In this document: positions 8,910 to 17,190 of the stretch, one piece after another | Numbering within the stretch: position 1 is the stretch's first letter | Layout: every line of letters starts with the position of its first letter | From: MedAcidi-G1 sp002294285 | GTDB lineage: Bacteria; Actinomycetota; Acidimicrobiia; Acidimicrobiales; MedAcidi-G1 | DNA: 64,000 bases | Direction: 5' to 3' | Assembly: GCA_963999645.1 (NCBI GenBank) | Contig: CAXEUY010000001.1 | Span: 124,001 to 188,000, forward strand | Notes under the pieces: model-generated | The model's database searches: none | What the model was told of the DNA's origin: nothing | What the model saw: the letters and a program-made list of their open reading frames with translations, nothing else | Translations under genes and position numbers: made by a program

Positions 8910-10088
8910 CTATAGACGTTGAATAAGGGTCCCGGTACCCAGACCTCCACCACAGCACATGGTAACAAGTGCATGTTCGGTATCAGTTCGATGAAGTTCA
9001 TGGACGGCTTTAGTCATCAGAATTGCACCTGTGCCACCGAGAGGGTGACCTAAAGCAATCGCTCCACCGTTGGGATTAACTTTTTCCATGTCAGGATTTG
9101 TTTCCTTTTCCCATGCCAGAACAACTGAAGCAAATGCTTCATTAATTTCAACAAGGTCTATATCGTCAATACCCATTCCATTGTCATTTAGAATTTTTTC
9201 TGTCGCGAAAATTGGCCCCGTAAGCATGAATTCAGGATCGGAACCCACTAAGCAACTATCGACTATTTTTGCCAAAGGCTTCAATCCTAGCTCAGCTGCT
9301 TTTTTAGCAGTCATCATCAACACTGCTCCAGCTCCGTCAGAAATCTGCGAAGAAGTTCCAGCCGTATGGACTCCATTTTCTCGTCCAGTGGGTTTTAGTC
9401 CAGCCAGAGATTCGAGGGTTGTTTCACGTAGTCCCTCATCATTAGTAATTGTGACCTTCTCCGCTGAGGGGTTTCCCTCTCCGTCAAGGACCGGAACATC
9501 AATTGGAGTTATTTGCGTTGCAAAACGGTCTTCAGACCACGCTCGGGCTGCACGATCTTGAGAAAGTTTTCCGAAAGCATCACAGTCGTCGCGTGTGATT
9601 TTCCAATGATCAGCTATCCTTTCTGATCCTTCGAATTGACTCGTCATTTCATAGTGTTCGAAGTAGTTGCGATTCACTGGGCTTCCAGCATTTGGTTCTT
9701 TAGGAATCGTTGCGCCAAAGCCAACTTGACTCATAAGTTCAACCCCGCATCCAACTGCAGAATCAACAGTGCCAGAGGCAACAAGAGCATAAGCAAGATT
9801 TGTAGCCTGTTGTGAGGAACCGCATTGAGCGTCGACTGTTGTAGCAGCTACTTCGATGGGTAGACCAGCAGTCAACCAAGCTGTACGAGTCACATTCATA
9901 GTTTGCATGCCGACCTGACCAACACAGCCACCTACGACTTGACCAACTTCTTTGGGGTCTACTCCTGTTCTGGTGAACAAAGAACTCTGCACTGCTCCTA
10001 GTAGATCAACGGAGTGTGAATTGGAAAGTCCTCCACCTCGTTTACCTATCGGACTTCTTACAGCGTCAATTATTACAACTTCCTGCAT
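8910..10088 (-). CDS. Thiolase family protein (acetyl-CoA acyltransferase)
   Basis: A 392-residue thiolase, cleaving or forming 3-ketoacyl-CoA with CoA. The active-site nucleophile is the cysteine in DAQCGSSQQ near residue 88. Downstream are NEAFA near 315, GGAIALGHPLGGTGA near 345 with the catalytic histidine, and CCGGGLGTG near 380 with the second cysteine. GGAGAAAAA lies directly before the ATG, a strong ribosome site. It lies between an acyl-CoA dehydrogenase and a Zn-ADH, which points to degradation of a fatty or branched acyl-CoA. Confidence 0.95.
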   Translation of the reverse strand: MQEVVIIDAVRSPIGKRGGGLSNSHSVDLLGAVQSSLFTRTGVDPKEVGQVVGGCVGQVGMQTMNVTRTAWLTAGLPIEVAATTVDAQCGSSQQATNLAYALVASGTVDSAVGCGVELMSQVGFGATIPKEPNAGSPVNRNYFEHYEMTSQFEGSERIADHWKITRDDCDAFGKLSQDRAARAWSEDRFATQITPIDVPVLDGEGNPSAEKVTITNDEGLRETTLESLAGLKPTGRENGVHTAGTSSQISDGAGAVLMMTAKKAAELGLKPLAKIVDSCLVGSDPEFMLTGPIFATEKILNDNGMGIDDIDLVEINEAFASVVLAWEKETNPDMEKVNPNGGAIALGHPLGGTGAILMTKAVHELHRTDTEHALVTMCCGGGLGTGTLIQRL

Positions 10089-10125
10089 TTTTTCTCCTTG
10101 TCTTTGTATTTTAATATTAGTACTT

Positions 10126-11364
10126 TTAGATCGGTAGGTTTCCAGTGGCCGAAGAGGTAGAGCCGTGATCTTTAAATGCGGCTATGGTTCTTTGAGCAAT
10201 CCGCATCTGGTGTATCTCATCGGCACCGTCGGCAAATCTAGACCATCTTGCATGTTGATACATGTGAGCTAAAGGAGTATCAGTTGAGTATCCGAGGGCT
10301 CCATGAACTTGAATAGCACGATCAATTATCCGATTAAGACTATTTGCCACAAAGTGTTTAGCCATTGAGACTTCTGATTTGAAGTCATCACCATTATCAA
10401 TCTTAGAAGCAGCATGCAGAACCATTAATTTCGCTTGATACAACTCCATTGCAGAATCAGCGATCATCCATTGGATCCCTTGTTTCTCAGCGAGAATCGA
10501 ACCATGACTGTACCTTTCTAAAGATCTCTCAACAGTCATATCAAGAGCCATTTCTGCTTGGGCGATCCATCTCATGCAATGAGCTAAGCGTGCTGGACCC
10601 AATCTGTATTGCCCCAGAAGGTGTCCTTGACCTCTGCCTCCCAGCATCTGAGAATCATGGACTCTAAGATCTTCAATCAGTATTTCAGAATGCCCGGTTG
10701 AGCCATGCATTGTCTCTATTTCTCTCACTTCAGTCCAACCATCTGAAGGAAGATCGATTATGAATGCAGTGTTTGCTGCTTGGGGCAAGTCAGGGTCATC
10801 TTCTGTTCTTGCGATTAAAATTGCAAAGTTTGCACGATGGGCGTTAGAAATAAACCATTTGTGTCCGTTGATAACCCATTCATCGCCGTCTTGGTATGCA
10901 TTAGTACGAATTAAAGTTGGGTCAGAACCAGCTACTTCAGGCTCGGTCATAGCGAAGCAAGAAGTTCCGGTTCCCTGACAAAGTGGTTTTAGGTATTTTT
11001 CTTTCTGTTCATCAGTTGCCCAATGAAGAAGAGTATGCATGTTCCCCTCGTCAGGTGCTTGACAATTCAAAACCCATGGTCCGTAGTATGACTTTGCTGC
11101 TTCAGCTTGCACCATAGCCATGGCAACGTGACCCAGTTCCATTCCACCCCATTCTTTTGGCATGTGAGGGAGCCAGATGCCTTCCTCGAAAGCTGCTTTA
11201 CGCATCTCTATAAGTTTCCCAATTCTGTCTTTGGGGTTTAGCGGTTCAGTTCCTTCTGTGCCTTCGATAATCTCTTCACCAGGTTTCACCACCCGTTCAA
11301 TAAAATCACGGACATTGTTCCGTATTTCTTCGAGTTCAGGCGAAAGTGTGAAATCAATTGCCAT
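10126..11364 (-). CDS. Acyl-CoA dehydrogenase
   Basis: A 412-residue flavin-dependent acyl-CoA dehydrogenase that introduces a double bond alpha-beta to the CoA thioester. The order is all-alpha N-domain, middle beta-domain with CFAMTEPEVAGSDPT near residue 135 and WVINGHKWFISNA near 168, and C-terminal domain with the QVHGALGYSTDTPLA block near 350. The ending DGADEIHQMRIAQRTI is typical. Its ATG overlaps the last base of the preceding SDR gene, so the two are coupled. This type (400-410 residues) is common for long or branched acyl-CoA in actinobacteria. Confidence 0.95.
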   Translation of the reverse strand: MAIDFTLSPELEEIRNNVRDFIERVVKPGEEIIEGTEGTEPLNPKDRIGKLIEMRKAAFEEGIWLPHMPKEWGGMELGHVAMAMVQAEAAKSYYGPWVLNCQAPDEGNMHTLLHWATDEQKEKYLKPLCQGTGTSCFAMTEPEVAGSDPTLIRTNAYQDGDEWVINGHKWFISNAHRANFAILIARTEDDPDLPQAANTAFIIDLPSDGWTEVREIETMHGSTGHSEILIEDLRVHDSQMLGGRGQGHLLGQYRLGPARLAHCMRWIAQAEMALDMTVERSLERYSHGSILAEKQGIQWMIADSAMELYQAKLMVLHAASKIDNGDDFKSEVSMAKHFVANSLNRIIDRAIQVHGALGYSTDTPLAHMYQHARWSRFADGADEIHQMRIAQRTIAAFKDHGSTSSATGNLPI

Positions 11365-12296
11365 TAGATGTCTTTGCTTGGCCTTCCAGGTCCTTCGGTT
11401 GGTGTTCCAGACATGTCCGGATTGAGTTGAGCATCTTTCATAAGCTCACGAACTATCTCAGTAAGTCCTTCAGGGTCATCCGTCTGCTTGGCCGACGGTC
11501 CCAAACTCCACTGTTCGGCGATTCCTAGTCTTTCTCCCACAACATCAAAAACTCGACCTGTGACGTTTTGAGCTGCCTCGCTACACAACCAGGCAGTCAC
11601 GACTGATATCCACCTCGGACTCATTGCTTCTTCCGCACCTTCACCTGTGCCTACAATTCCCGGCAAATCTGCCGTCATGCGTGTGAAAGCTGCAGGTGCA
11701 AGACAGTTGACGGTCACACCATATTTCACGAGTTCCATTGCTGTAATAACAGAGAATGCAGCGATACCCGCTTTTGCAGCACCATAGTTTGACTGTCCGA
11801 CGTTTCCGTAAATGCCTGAAGGTGAGGAGGTATTGATTATCCTTCCAAAAGCTTCACCACCGTTTTTAACTGTTTCGCGCCAGAAAACTGAAGCATGATG
11901 AACTGTTGAGAACGTTCCCTTAAGGTGAACGTTTATTACGGAATCAAAGTCATCTTCAGACATTGAGAAAATCATCCGATCACGCAATATTCCAGCGTTG
12001 TTAATCAAGATGTCTAATCTTCCCCAAGTGTCTACTGCTTGTTGTATCATTTCGCCAGCTGCTGTGAAGTCAGCTACATTCGCGCCATTTACTATCGCTT
12101 CACCGCCCATTTCAGCAATTTCATTTACAACTTCTTGAGCGGGGCTCAAGTCGCTTCCGGATCCGTCGATATCGCCGCCCAGATCGTTTACAACTACTTT
12201 TGCACCTTGGCTTGCAAGCATTAGTGCATGCTCACGTCCAATGCCTCTTCCCGCTCCAGTAACGATGGCCACACGACCTTCACAGAGGTTGCCCAT
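11364..12296 (-). CDS. Short-chain dehydrogenase/reductase (3-hydroxyacyl-CoA dehydrogenase-like)
   Basis: A 310-residue SDR with TGAGRGIGREHALMLA near residue 12, NDLGGDIDGSGSD near 40, NNAGILRDRM near 98, the catalytic serine in NTSSPSG near 155 and YGAAKAG near 168. The long acidic NDLGGD insert resembles the dehydrogenase domain of multifunctional peroxisomal beta-oxidation enzymes. ATG 12296 is chosen over 12323 because GGAGAAAAAATA directly precedes it. It is the first gene of the operon running down to 7817. Confidence 0.92.
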   Translation of the reverse strand: MGNLCEGRVAIVTGAGRGIGREHALMLASQGAKVVVNDLGGDIDGSGSDLSPAQEVVNEIAEMGGEAIVNGANVADFTAAGEMIQQAVDTWGRLDILINNAGILRDRMIFSMSEDDFDSVINVHLKGTFSTVHHASVFWRETVKNGGEAFGRIINTSSPSGIYGNVGQSNYGAAKAGIAAFSVITAMELVKYGVTVNCLAPAAFTRMTADLPGIVGTGEGAEEAMSPRWISVVTAWLCSEAAQNVTGRVFDVVGERLGIAEQWSLGPSAKQTDDPEGLTEIVRELMKDAQLNPDMSGTPTEGPGRPSKDI

Positions 12297-12435
12297 TATT
12301 TTTTCTCCTAAATTATTGTCCATTATGCAATGTCACTTAGATGACTGATTTGCAACTATTAAAGCCTAAAGGAAAGATGGCGAAGAAACTAAACGAAAAG
12401 GGTTTTTCTTCTTTTACGTTGATAGGTTTATACGT

Positions 12436-12509
12436 CCAGTGTTGCTTCTATAAACACTGGATTTAAAACCTCCCTTCCATCTCATTTTAGAAGGGGGGTT
12501 TTTATTTTT
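12436..12509 (+). terminator. Hairpin pair ending in a T-run: intrinsic terminator, possible small RNA 3' end
   Basis: The 509-base gap between divergent genes (12297-12805) has no convincing ORF. It holds a perfect hairpin CCAGTGTT (12436-12443) / AACACTGG (12453-12460), then AAACCTCCCTTC (12466-12477) / GAAGGGGGGTTT (12490-12501) followed by TTTATTTTT. The second is a classic plus-strand terminator, yet no plus-strand gene ends upstream of it, so it may close a small RNA transcribed from about 12,350-12,430. Confidence 0.65.
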
Positions 12510-12544
12510 CGATCGTGCTCTATCTGGTATTAATTTTTGCAAAA

Positions 12545-12578
12545 AGAATGCCCCTCTCAAAAAAGAAAGGGGCATTCT
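12545..12578 (-). terminator. Perfect 11-bp hairpin, minus-strand intrinsic terminator
   Basis: AGAATGCCCCT (12545-12555) pairs perfectly with AGGGGCATTCT (12568-12578). Read on the minus strand it is followed by a T-run (12545-12541). No minus-strand gene ends just upstream of it on that strand, because the next gene on that side is plus-stranded. With the plus-strand terminator 35 bases away it frames a gene-free island. A TATAAT box at 12722-12727 may serve the downstream dehydrogenase. Confidence 0.6.
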
Positions 12579-12805
12579 ATTGCGTGCTTGCAAGGCGTCC
12601 TCCACCTCCGCTAGTGGTCAACATAGCGTATAAATGGGTCGTATGTGTCCTTAAATGAAACTCCTTTGCTTCTATTTGCTTGCGCTATCGCTTAGGGAGA
12701 TAGTTTTAAAACACAAACGTTTATAATTTTGGTGATCGTTTAGTTTTTTCTTAAAAAAATGACCTATGGTCGTTATTGAAACTTAGATATAAAAAGGAGA
12801 GACAG

Positions 12806-13678
12806 ATGCCAACATGCGCCTTCATAGGTTTGGGAGTGATGGGTTACCCAATGGCTGGTCATCTTCAGGGCGCTGGACACCAAACCACGGTTTACAATCG
12901 AACCATTCCAAAAGCTGAAAAATGGGTAGAAGAGCATGGGGGATTATTAGCCACAACACCGCGTGAAGCTGCTGAAGGTGCTGAAATAGTCATGCTTTGT
13001 GTCGGTAACGATGATGATGTTCGTTCAGTTGCTTATGGAGAATCTGGTGTTTTAGAAGGAATGTCACCAGGCTCAGTTTTAGTTGATCACACGACCGCTT
13101 CTGCATTTTTAGCTAAGGAGCTAGAGGAAGTTTGTGAAGCTAGAGGGATTGGATTTATTGACGCTCCCATTTCAGGAGGGCAGGCCGGAGCAGAATCAGG
13201 TCAACTCAGTGTTATGTGCGGAGGTTCAGAAGAGACCTTTCTAAAAATTCAACCCACTATAGATGTTTACTCAAAAATTTCTATTCTCATTGGACCCTCT
13301 GGTCACGGACAGTTAACCAAGATGGTCAATCAGGTTTGCATAGGAGGGTTACTGCAAGGTTTGTCGGAAGCTCTCGAATTTGCAAGGCGTTCAAATTTGG
13401 ATACTGAAAAAGTCCTTCAGGCGATAAGTCAAGGAGCATCCGCCTCTTGGTATTTGAGTAATCGTTCCGAAACTATGCTTGATCGACACTTCGACCATGG
13501 TTTCGCAGTTGATTGGATGCGAAAGGACTTCAGTATTGTTTTCGAAGAAGCAGAAAGAATCGGTTTTGAATTACCGGTAACTTCATTGGTGGACCAATTC
13601 TTTGCTGAACTGCAAGAAAAAGGTCATAGCAGGTCAGATGTGTCATCACTCATAGAGTTGTTAGTAGAGGATAATTAA
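12806..13678 (+). CDS. NAD-binding 3-hydroxyisobutyrate dehydrogenase-family protein
   Basis: A 290-residue beta-hydroxyacid dehydrogenase. It has the N-terminal FIGLGVMGYPMAGHL Rossmann motif, the signature DAPISGGQAGAESG near residue 118, and the catalytic-lysine helix GQLTKMVNQ near residue 170. It oxidises a small 3-hydroxyacid with NAD(P), such as 3-hydroxyisobutyrate or tartronate semialdehyde. ATG 12806 follows AAGGAGAGACAG, a good ribosome site, so the longer upstream frame from 12776 is not used. It converges with the TauD-like gene, its stop lying 1 base away. Confidence 0.9.
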   Translation: MPTCAFIGLGVMGYPMAGHLQGAGHQTTVYNRTIPKAEKWVEEHGGLLATTPREAAEGAEIVMLCVGNDDDVRSVAYGESGVLEGMSPGSVLVDHTTASAFLAKELEEVCEARGIGFIDAPISGGQAGAESGQLSVMCGGSEETFLKIQPTIDVYSKISILIGPSGHGQLTKMVNQVCIGGLLQGLSEALEFARRSNLDTEKVLQAISQGASASWYLSNRSETMLDRHFDHGFAVDWMRKDFSIVFEEAERIGFELPVTSLVDQFFAELQEKGHSRSDVSSLIELLVEDN

Positions 13679-13679
13679 T

Positions 13680-14555
13680 TTAGATCTTGTAAGGCGAAGG
13701 TGCGATTTGATCGCTTGCTGTAGTGCGATTTAACTCTCTTCGAACTCCTTTATAGTCATTTAATGCTATGTGCTGAGTTGACCTATTGTCCCAGATGACC
13801 AAGTCACCAGGTGACCATTTGTGTCGGAAGGTGAATTGAATTCCTGTAGTCCAATTGTTCAACCATTTTAAAAGGGCTCCTTCTTTTTCTTTATCTTCTA
13901 ATTCAGTTCCTTTTAGGCCACGAACGTAAGTTGGGTTGAAGAAAAGAGAGGGTTTACCAGTTTCAGGATGTTCACATACCAGAGGATGTTCTTGTGTCTC
14001 GTTAGCTGTTTCAGATGTTTCTATGTTCATATTAGATAATTGAGAATGAAGGTTTTGTTGGGCGGGGGAGTAAGAAGCGCTTGCGGAGTGAACAGCGGTT
14101 ATTTTTGTCAGCTGTTGTTGGGTTGATTCATCAAGTTGTGAATAGGCGGTGGTTGTAGATGCCCAAACTGTGTCACCTCCCACAGGAGGCACATCTATAG
14201 CGTAAAGAATTGTAAATGCAGGCGGGATGGGAAGAAAAGAAAAGTCGCTGTGCCACACTCCTCCAAAATTGAAGGCTTCCGGTTCGGTGCTTTCTTTTAC
14301 CACTTTTATAACTTCAGAGTTTTCTTCAATAGGTTTTACAAAAGGAACAGGAGAATAAGGTCCTAGAAGATGGCTGAAGGTTACTTGATCTTCGGGTGAC
14401 AGGTTTTGATCCGGTATTATCGCAACTTCAAATTCACAAATGGTGTTTCTTAGATCCTTTATTACGTCAGCATCTAGATCGGATTTAAGATCGAGTCCCT
14501 TGATCCGGGCTCCTAACACTCCTGTGAGTGGTTCTATTTCCAACGAAGCTTTCAA
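13680..14555 (-). CDS. TauD/TfdA-family 2-oxoglutarate-dependent dioxygenase
   Basis: A 291-residue Fe(II)/2-oxoglutarate dioxygenase. The iron-binding H-x-D is in VWHSDFSF near residue 101, the distal histidine in IWDNRSTQHIALNDY near 260, and the 2-oxoglutarate arginine in VRRELNRTT near 276. The family cleaves or hydroxylates sulfonates such as taurine, or aryloxyacids. It is 7 bases after the ATPase gene of the amino-acid transporter, so it may use a compound imported by that system. The substrate is unknown. Confidence 0.9.
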   Translation of the reverse strand: MKASLEIEPLTGVLGARIKGLDLKSDLDADVIKDLRNTICEFEVAIIPDQNLSPEDQVTFSHLLGPYSPVPFVKPIEENSEVIKVVKESTEPEAFNFGGVWHSDFSFLPIPPAFTILYAIDVPPVGGDTVWASTTTAYSQLDESTQQQLTKITAVHSASASYSPAQQNLHSQLSNMNIETSETANETQEHPLVCEHPETGKPSLFFNPTYVRGLKGTELEDKEKEGALLKWLNNWTTGIQFTFRHKWSPGDLVIWDNRSTQHIALNDYKGVRRELNRTTASDQIAPSPYKI

Positions 14556-14562
14556 GAGTTCC

Positions 14563-15348
14563 TTAGAGGATTTGGGAAAGAAAAAGTTTGGTTCTTTCTT
14601 CAGTTGGGTTTGTAAAGAAATGTTCAGGAGTTCCTATTTCAACTATCTGTCCACCCTCCATAAACATGATCTTGTCCGCAACTTCTTTGGCGAAACCCAT
14701 CTCGTGAGTGACCACCATCATCGTCATGCCTGACAAAGCTAATTCTTTCATTACATCTAAAACTTCTTTGATCATTTCTGGGTCCAGTGCAGAGGTGGGT
14801 TCATCAAAAAGCATTACTTTTGGTTCCATTGCGAGAGCACGTGCAATAGCAACTCGCTGCTGTTGCCCACCTGATAGTTGTCCAGGAAACTTGTCAGCCT
14901 GTTCAGGAATGCCGACTCTTTCCAGTAATGCCGTTGCTTGTTCTTCAGCTTCAGCGCGAGGTTTTTTCCTTACCCAAATAGGAGCAAGACTGATATTGTC
15001 TCGCACGGTGAGATGAGGGAAAAGGTTAAACATTTGGAAAACCATTCCAACTTCTGATCTTACTTTTTCAATGTTTCTGAGATCATTAGAAAGTTCAACC
15101 CCGTCTACCACTATTCGACCCTCTTGATGTTGCTCAAGTCTGTTTATGCATCTGATCCAAGTAGATTTTCCCGAGCCGGAGGGACCCAACACGACTACAA
15201 CTTCTTGTTCTTTAATTGTTGCTGAGACACCGTTTAGAGCTTGAAAGTCGCCGAACCATTTCGAAACACCCTCGCACACAATCATGTCTTGGGCGTTTGT
15301 TAGGTCGCGTTCCCCTCTGATAGATGAGGTGGTTTCGTTGTCACTCAT
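14563..15348 (-). CDS. Amino-acid ABC transporter ATP-binding protein (AapP/GlnQ type)
   Basis: A 261-residue ATPase of the polar amino-acid uptake family. Walker A GPSGSGKST lies near residue 54, Q-loop VFQMFNLFPHLTV near 104, signature LSGGQQQRVAIARAL near 158, Walker B VMLFDEPTSALD near 180, and the H-loop histidine in VVTHEMGFA near 214. It powers the two permeases encoded just upstream (9-base gap). The set binding protein / permease / permease / ATPase matches the general L-amino-acid transporter AapJQMP. Confidence 0.93.
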   Translation of the reverse strand: MSDNETTSSIRGERDLTNAQDMIVCEGVSKWFGDFQALNGVSATIKEQEVVVVLGPSGSGKSTWIRCINRLEQHQEGRIVVDGVELSNDLRNIEKVRSEVGMVFQMFNLFPHLTVRDNISLAPIWVRKKPRAEAEEQATALLERVGIPEQADKFPGQLSGGQQQRVAIARALAMEPKVMLFDEPTSALDPEMIKEVLDVMKELALSGMTMMVVTHEMGFAKEVADKIMFMEGGQIVEIGTPEHFFTNPTEERTKLFLSQIL

Positions 15349-15357
15349 TTTCTTACC

Positions 15358-17190
15358 TTACCTTTCACCAAGTCCAACGCGTTTTTCTACTCGTTGACTA
15401 GCTTTCGACATGGAGTAGCAAATCACAAGATAAACCAGCGAAACAAAAAGCAGGTTTTCTCTTGTGCTACCCATGTATTCGGTTTGTCCCGGAATTACAG
15501 ATCGGGCTATATACAAGAAATCAAAGATGCCTATTATCGCCAACAAACCTGTTTCTTTGAATGTAGCGATGATTTGTCCGACCATGGGAGGAATAGCGAC
15601 TCGTAAAGCCTGTGGTAGGACAATAAAAAACGTTTTTTGGGCATTAGTCATCCCCACGGCTTCAGCTGCTTCGTGTTGTCCCCGTGTGACTGACTGGAGT
15701 CCTCCTCTTACGTTTTCAGCAAGGTAAGCGGCCTCGAAAATAACGAAAGCTATTGTTACAGCAGCTATTTCAGTTAAATCCATGCCTTCGGGTAAAAAGA
15801 GAGGAACCATCACACTAAAGAAAATAAGGATAGTGATCAGAGGAACGCCTCTGATGAATTCAATAAAGGTAGTGGAGATAATTCGGAATATAGGAAATTT
15901 TGATGTTCGTGCAAGAGCCAATAGAACACCTAACGGAAAAGCCAGAACCATTGTGAAGAAAAATATCATCAACGTGATGGCAAAACCTCCTATAAAGAAG
16001 TCGCCGGGAACCTTAGCTGTGGACGGGGTGTTTATTGCCGTAATAAGCCAGCAAAGAATCACCATTGTGGCAATCCAAACCTTGGCGTATCTTATTCTTG
16101 CCGGCTTCTGACCACTGAAAGTTGGTGCGGCTAGAGCGAAAAAAGCTAAACAAAGCGTCAGAATTCTTACAATCATCAGCATAGAGAACGCGAATGTTCC
16201 AAATCCTATAAAAAGAATAGCGGTAGAAATTATTCGTCCTTTTTCTCCTATTTCTGGTTTCGTCAGCCAAAGTAAAAGAACTGATCCCACGATCGAGAAG
16301 AAAATAAATATTGGTATATCTGTTGAGAAAAGGTGACCGGTGTCAAAGTCGGGATCTCTTAGGACTAAAAAAAGAAGGAAAAGTGGGGAAATCAACCAGG
16401 CTGCAGACAAAACAGCCTTACTTTTCGCCTCATCGATTTTGTCCCTGAAGGCGCAAGCAAGAAAATAAGATGAGATGGCAACAGCGAGCATTATCGTCCA
16501 CGGCAACTTGGTGGTCAATGCAACAGTTCCAGGCTCTGCAAGGATTTTCGGCGTACGAGTTGAAATATAGCTGTGATGCCCGTAAGGAATTACCCACAGT
16601 GAGAGAATCGCTAACAGAAAAACTCCTGATAACAGAGTTAAGGAGCTTATAGTTTTATGCTCGTCAGTTGGTTTAAGCAACATCCCAACTCCGGCGATGA
16701 AAACGCCAATGAGTAGCCAAATCACGGTTGCTTGATTACTGAACGGGGCTAGGAGAGTGGTTAGCAGAATGAAAGCGCCAATTCCTAATAGACGCTTTCC
16801 GACTTGAGCTATTTGCACTCTTCTTCCGGCACGCCAGAAAGCCATGGATACTCCTGCTAGGAATAGCAAAAATCCTAAACTTACCCAAATTCTCACGTAC
16901 TGGTTTTCAGGGTAGGCCTGTGTCATGAGCAGACGCATGTTTGTTGCTGTCGCAGACCACTGTCTAAGAGGATTAAAAATGAAGCTAAGCAATCCTCTTA
17001 TAATCAGCAGAATTGCTGCGACAGAAATGACTGTGAGAATCGAATTAAAAGTACTGGAGAAAAGATTTGCTTTGAGCCACTCACTAGGAGATAAAACGGC
17101 TGCCTTCGGAGGTAGTTCTCCACTTGAAGATTTTGGTGATGAGTCAAAGTCAGTTTGATTTGTTGAAGTTGAGTTCTGAAAGTTCGTCAT
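15358..17190 (-). CDS. Amino-acid ABC transporter permease (AapM-like, enlarged)
   Basis: At 610 residues this permease is far longer than usual AapM proteins (about 380). The C-terminal 220 residues hold the His/Glu/Gln/Arg/Lys/Asp permease domain, with AYLAENVRGGLQSVTRGQHEAAEAVGM split around residue 490 as the ATPase-coupling EAA loop. The extra N-terminal 350 residues contain many additional hydrophobic helices. It overlaps the AapQ-like gene by 4 bases (ATGA), so translation is coupled. The role of the extra helices is unknown. Confidence 0.9.
   Translation of the reverse strand: MTNFQNSTSTNQTDFDSSPKSSSGELPPKAAVLSPSEWLKANLFSSTFNSILTVISVAAILLIIRGLLSFIFNPLRQWSATATNMRLLMTQAYPENQYVRIWVSLGFLLFLAGVSMAFWRAGRRVQIAQVGKRLLGIGAFILLTTLLAPFSNQATVIWLLIGVFIAGVGMLLKPTDEHKTISSLTLLSGVFLLAILSLWVIPYGHHSYISTRTPKILAEPGTVALTTKLPWTIMLAVAISSYFLACAFRDKIDEAKSKAVLSAAWLISPLFLLFLVLRDPDFDTGHLFSTDIPIFIFFSIVGSVLLLWLTKPEIGEKGRIISTAILFIGFGTFAFSMLMIVRILTLCLAFFALAAPTFSGQKPARIRYAKVWIATMVILCWLITAINTPSTAKVPGDFFIGGFAITLMIFFFTMVLAFPLGVLLALARTSKFPIFRIISTTFIEFIRGVPLITILIFFSVMVPLFLPEGMDLTEIAAVTIAFVIFEAAYLAENVRGGLQSVTRGQHEAAEAVGMTNAQKTFFIVLPQALRVAIPPMVGQIIATFKETGLLAIIGIFDFLYIARSVIPGQTEYMGSTRENLLFVSLVYLVICYSMSKASQRVEKRVGLGER

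Noticed and set aside
12414..12605. A 63-residue minus-strand ORF across the hairpin island
   Set aside because: It spans the perfect hairpins and terminators and has no family features; its composition follows from the palindromes.
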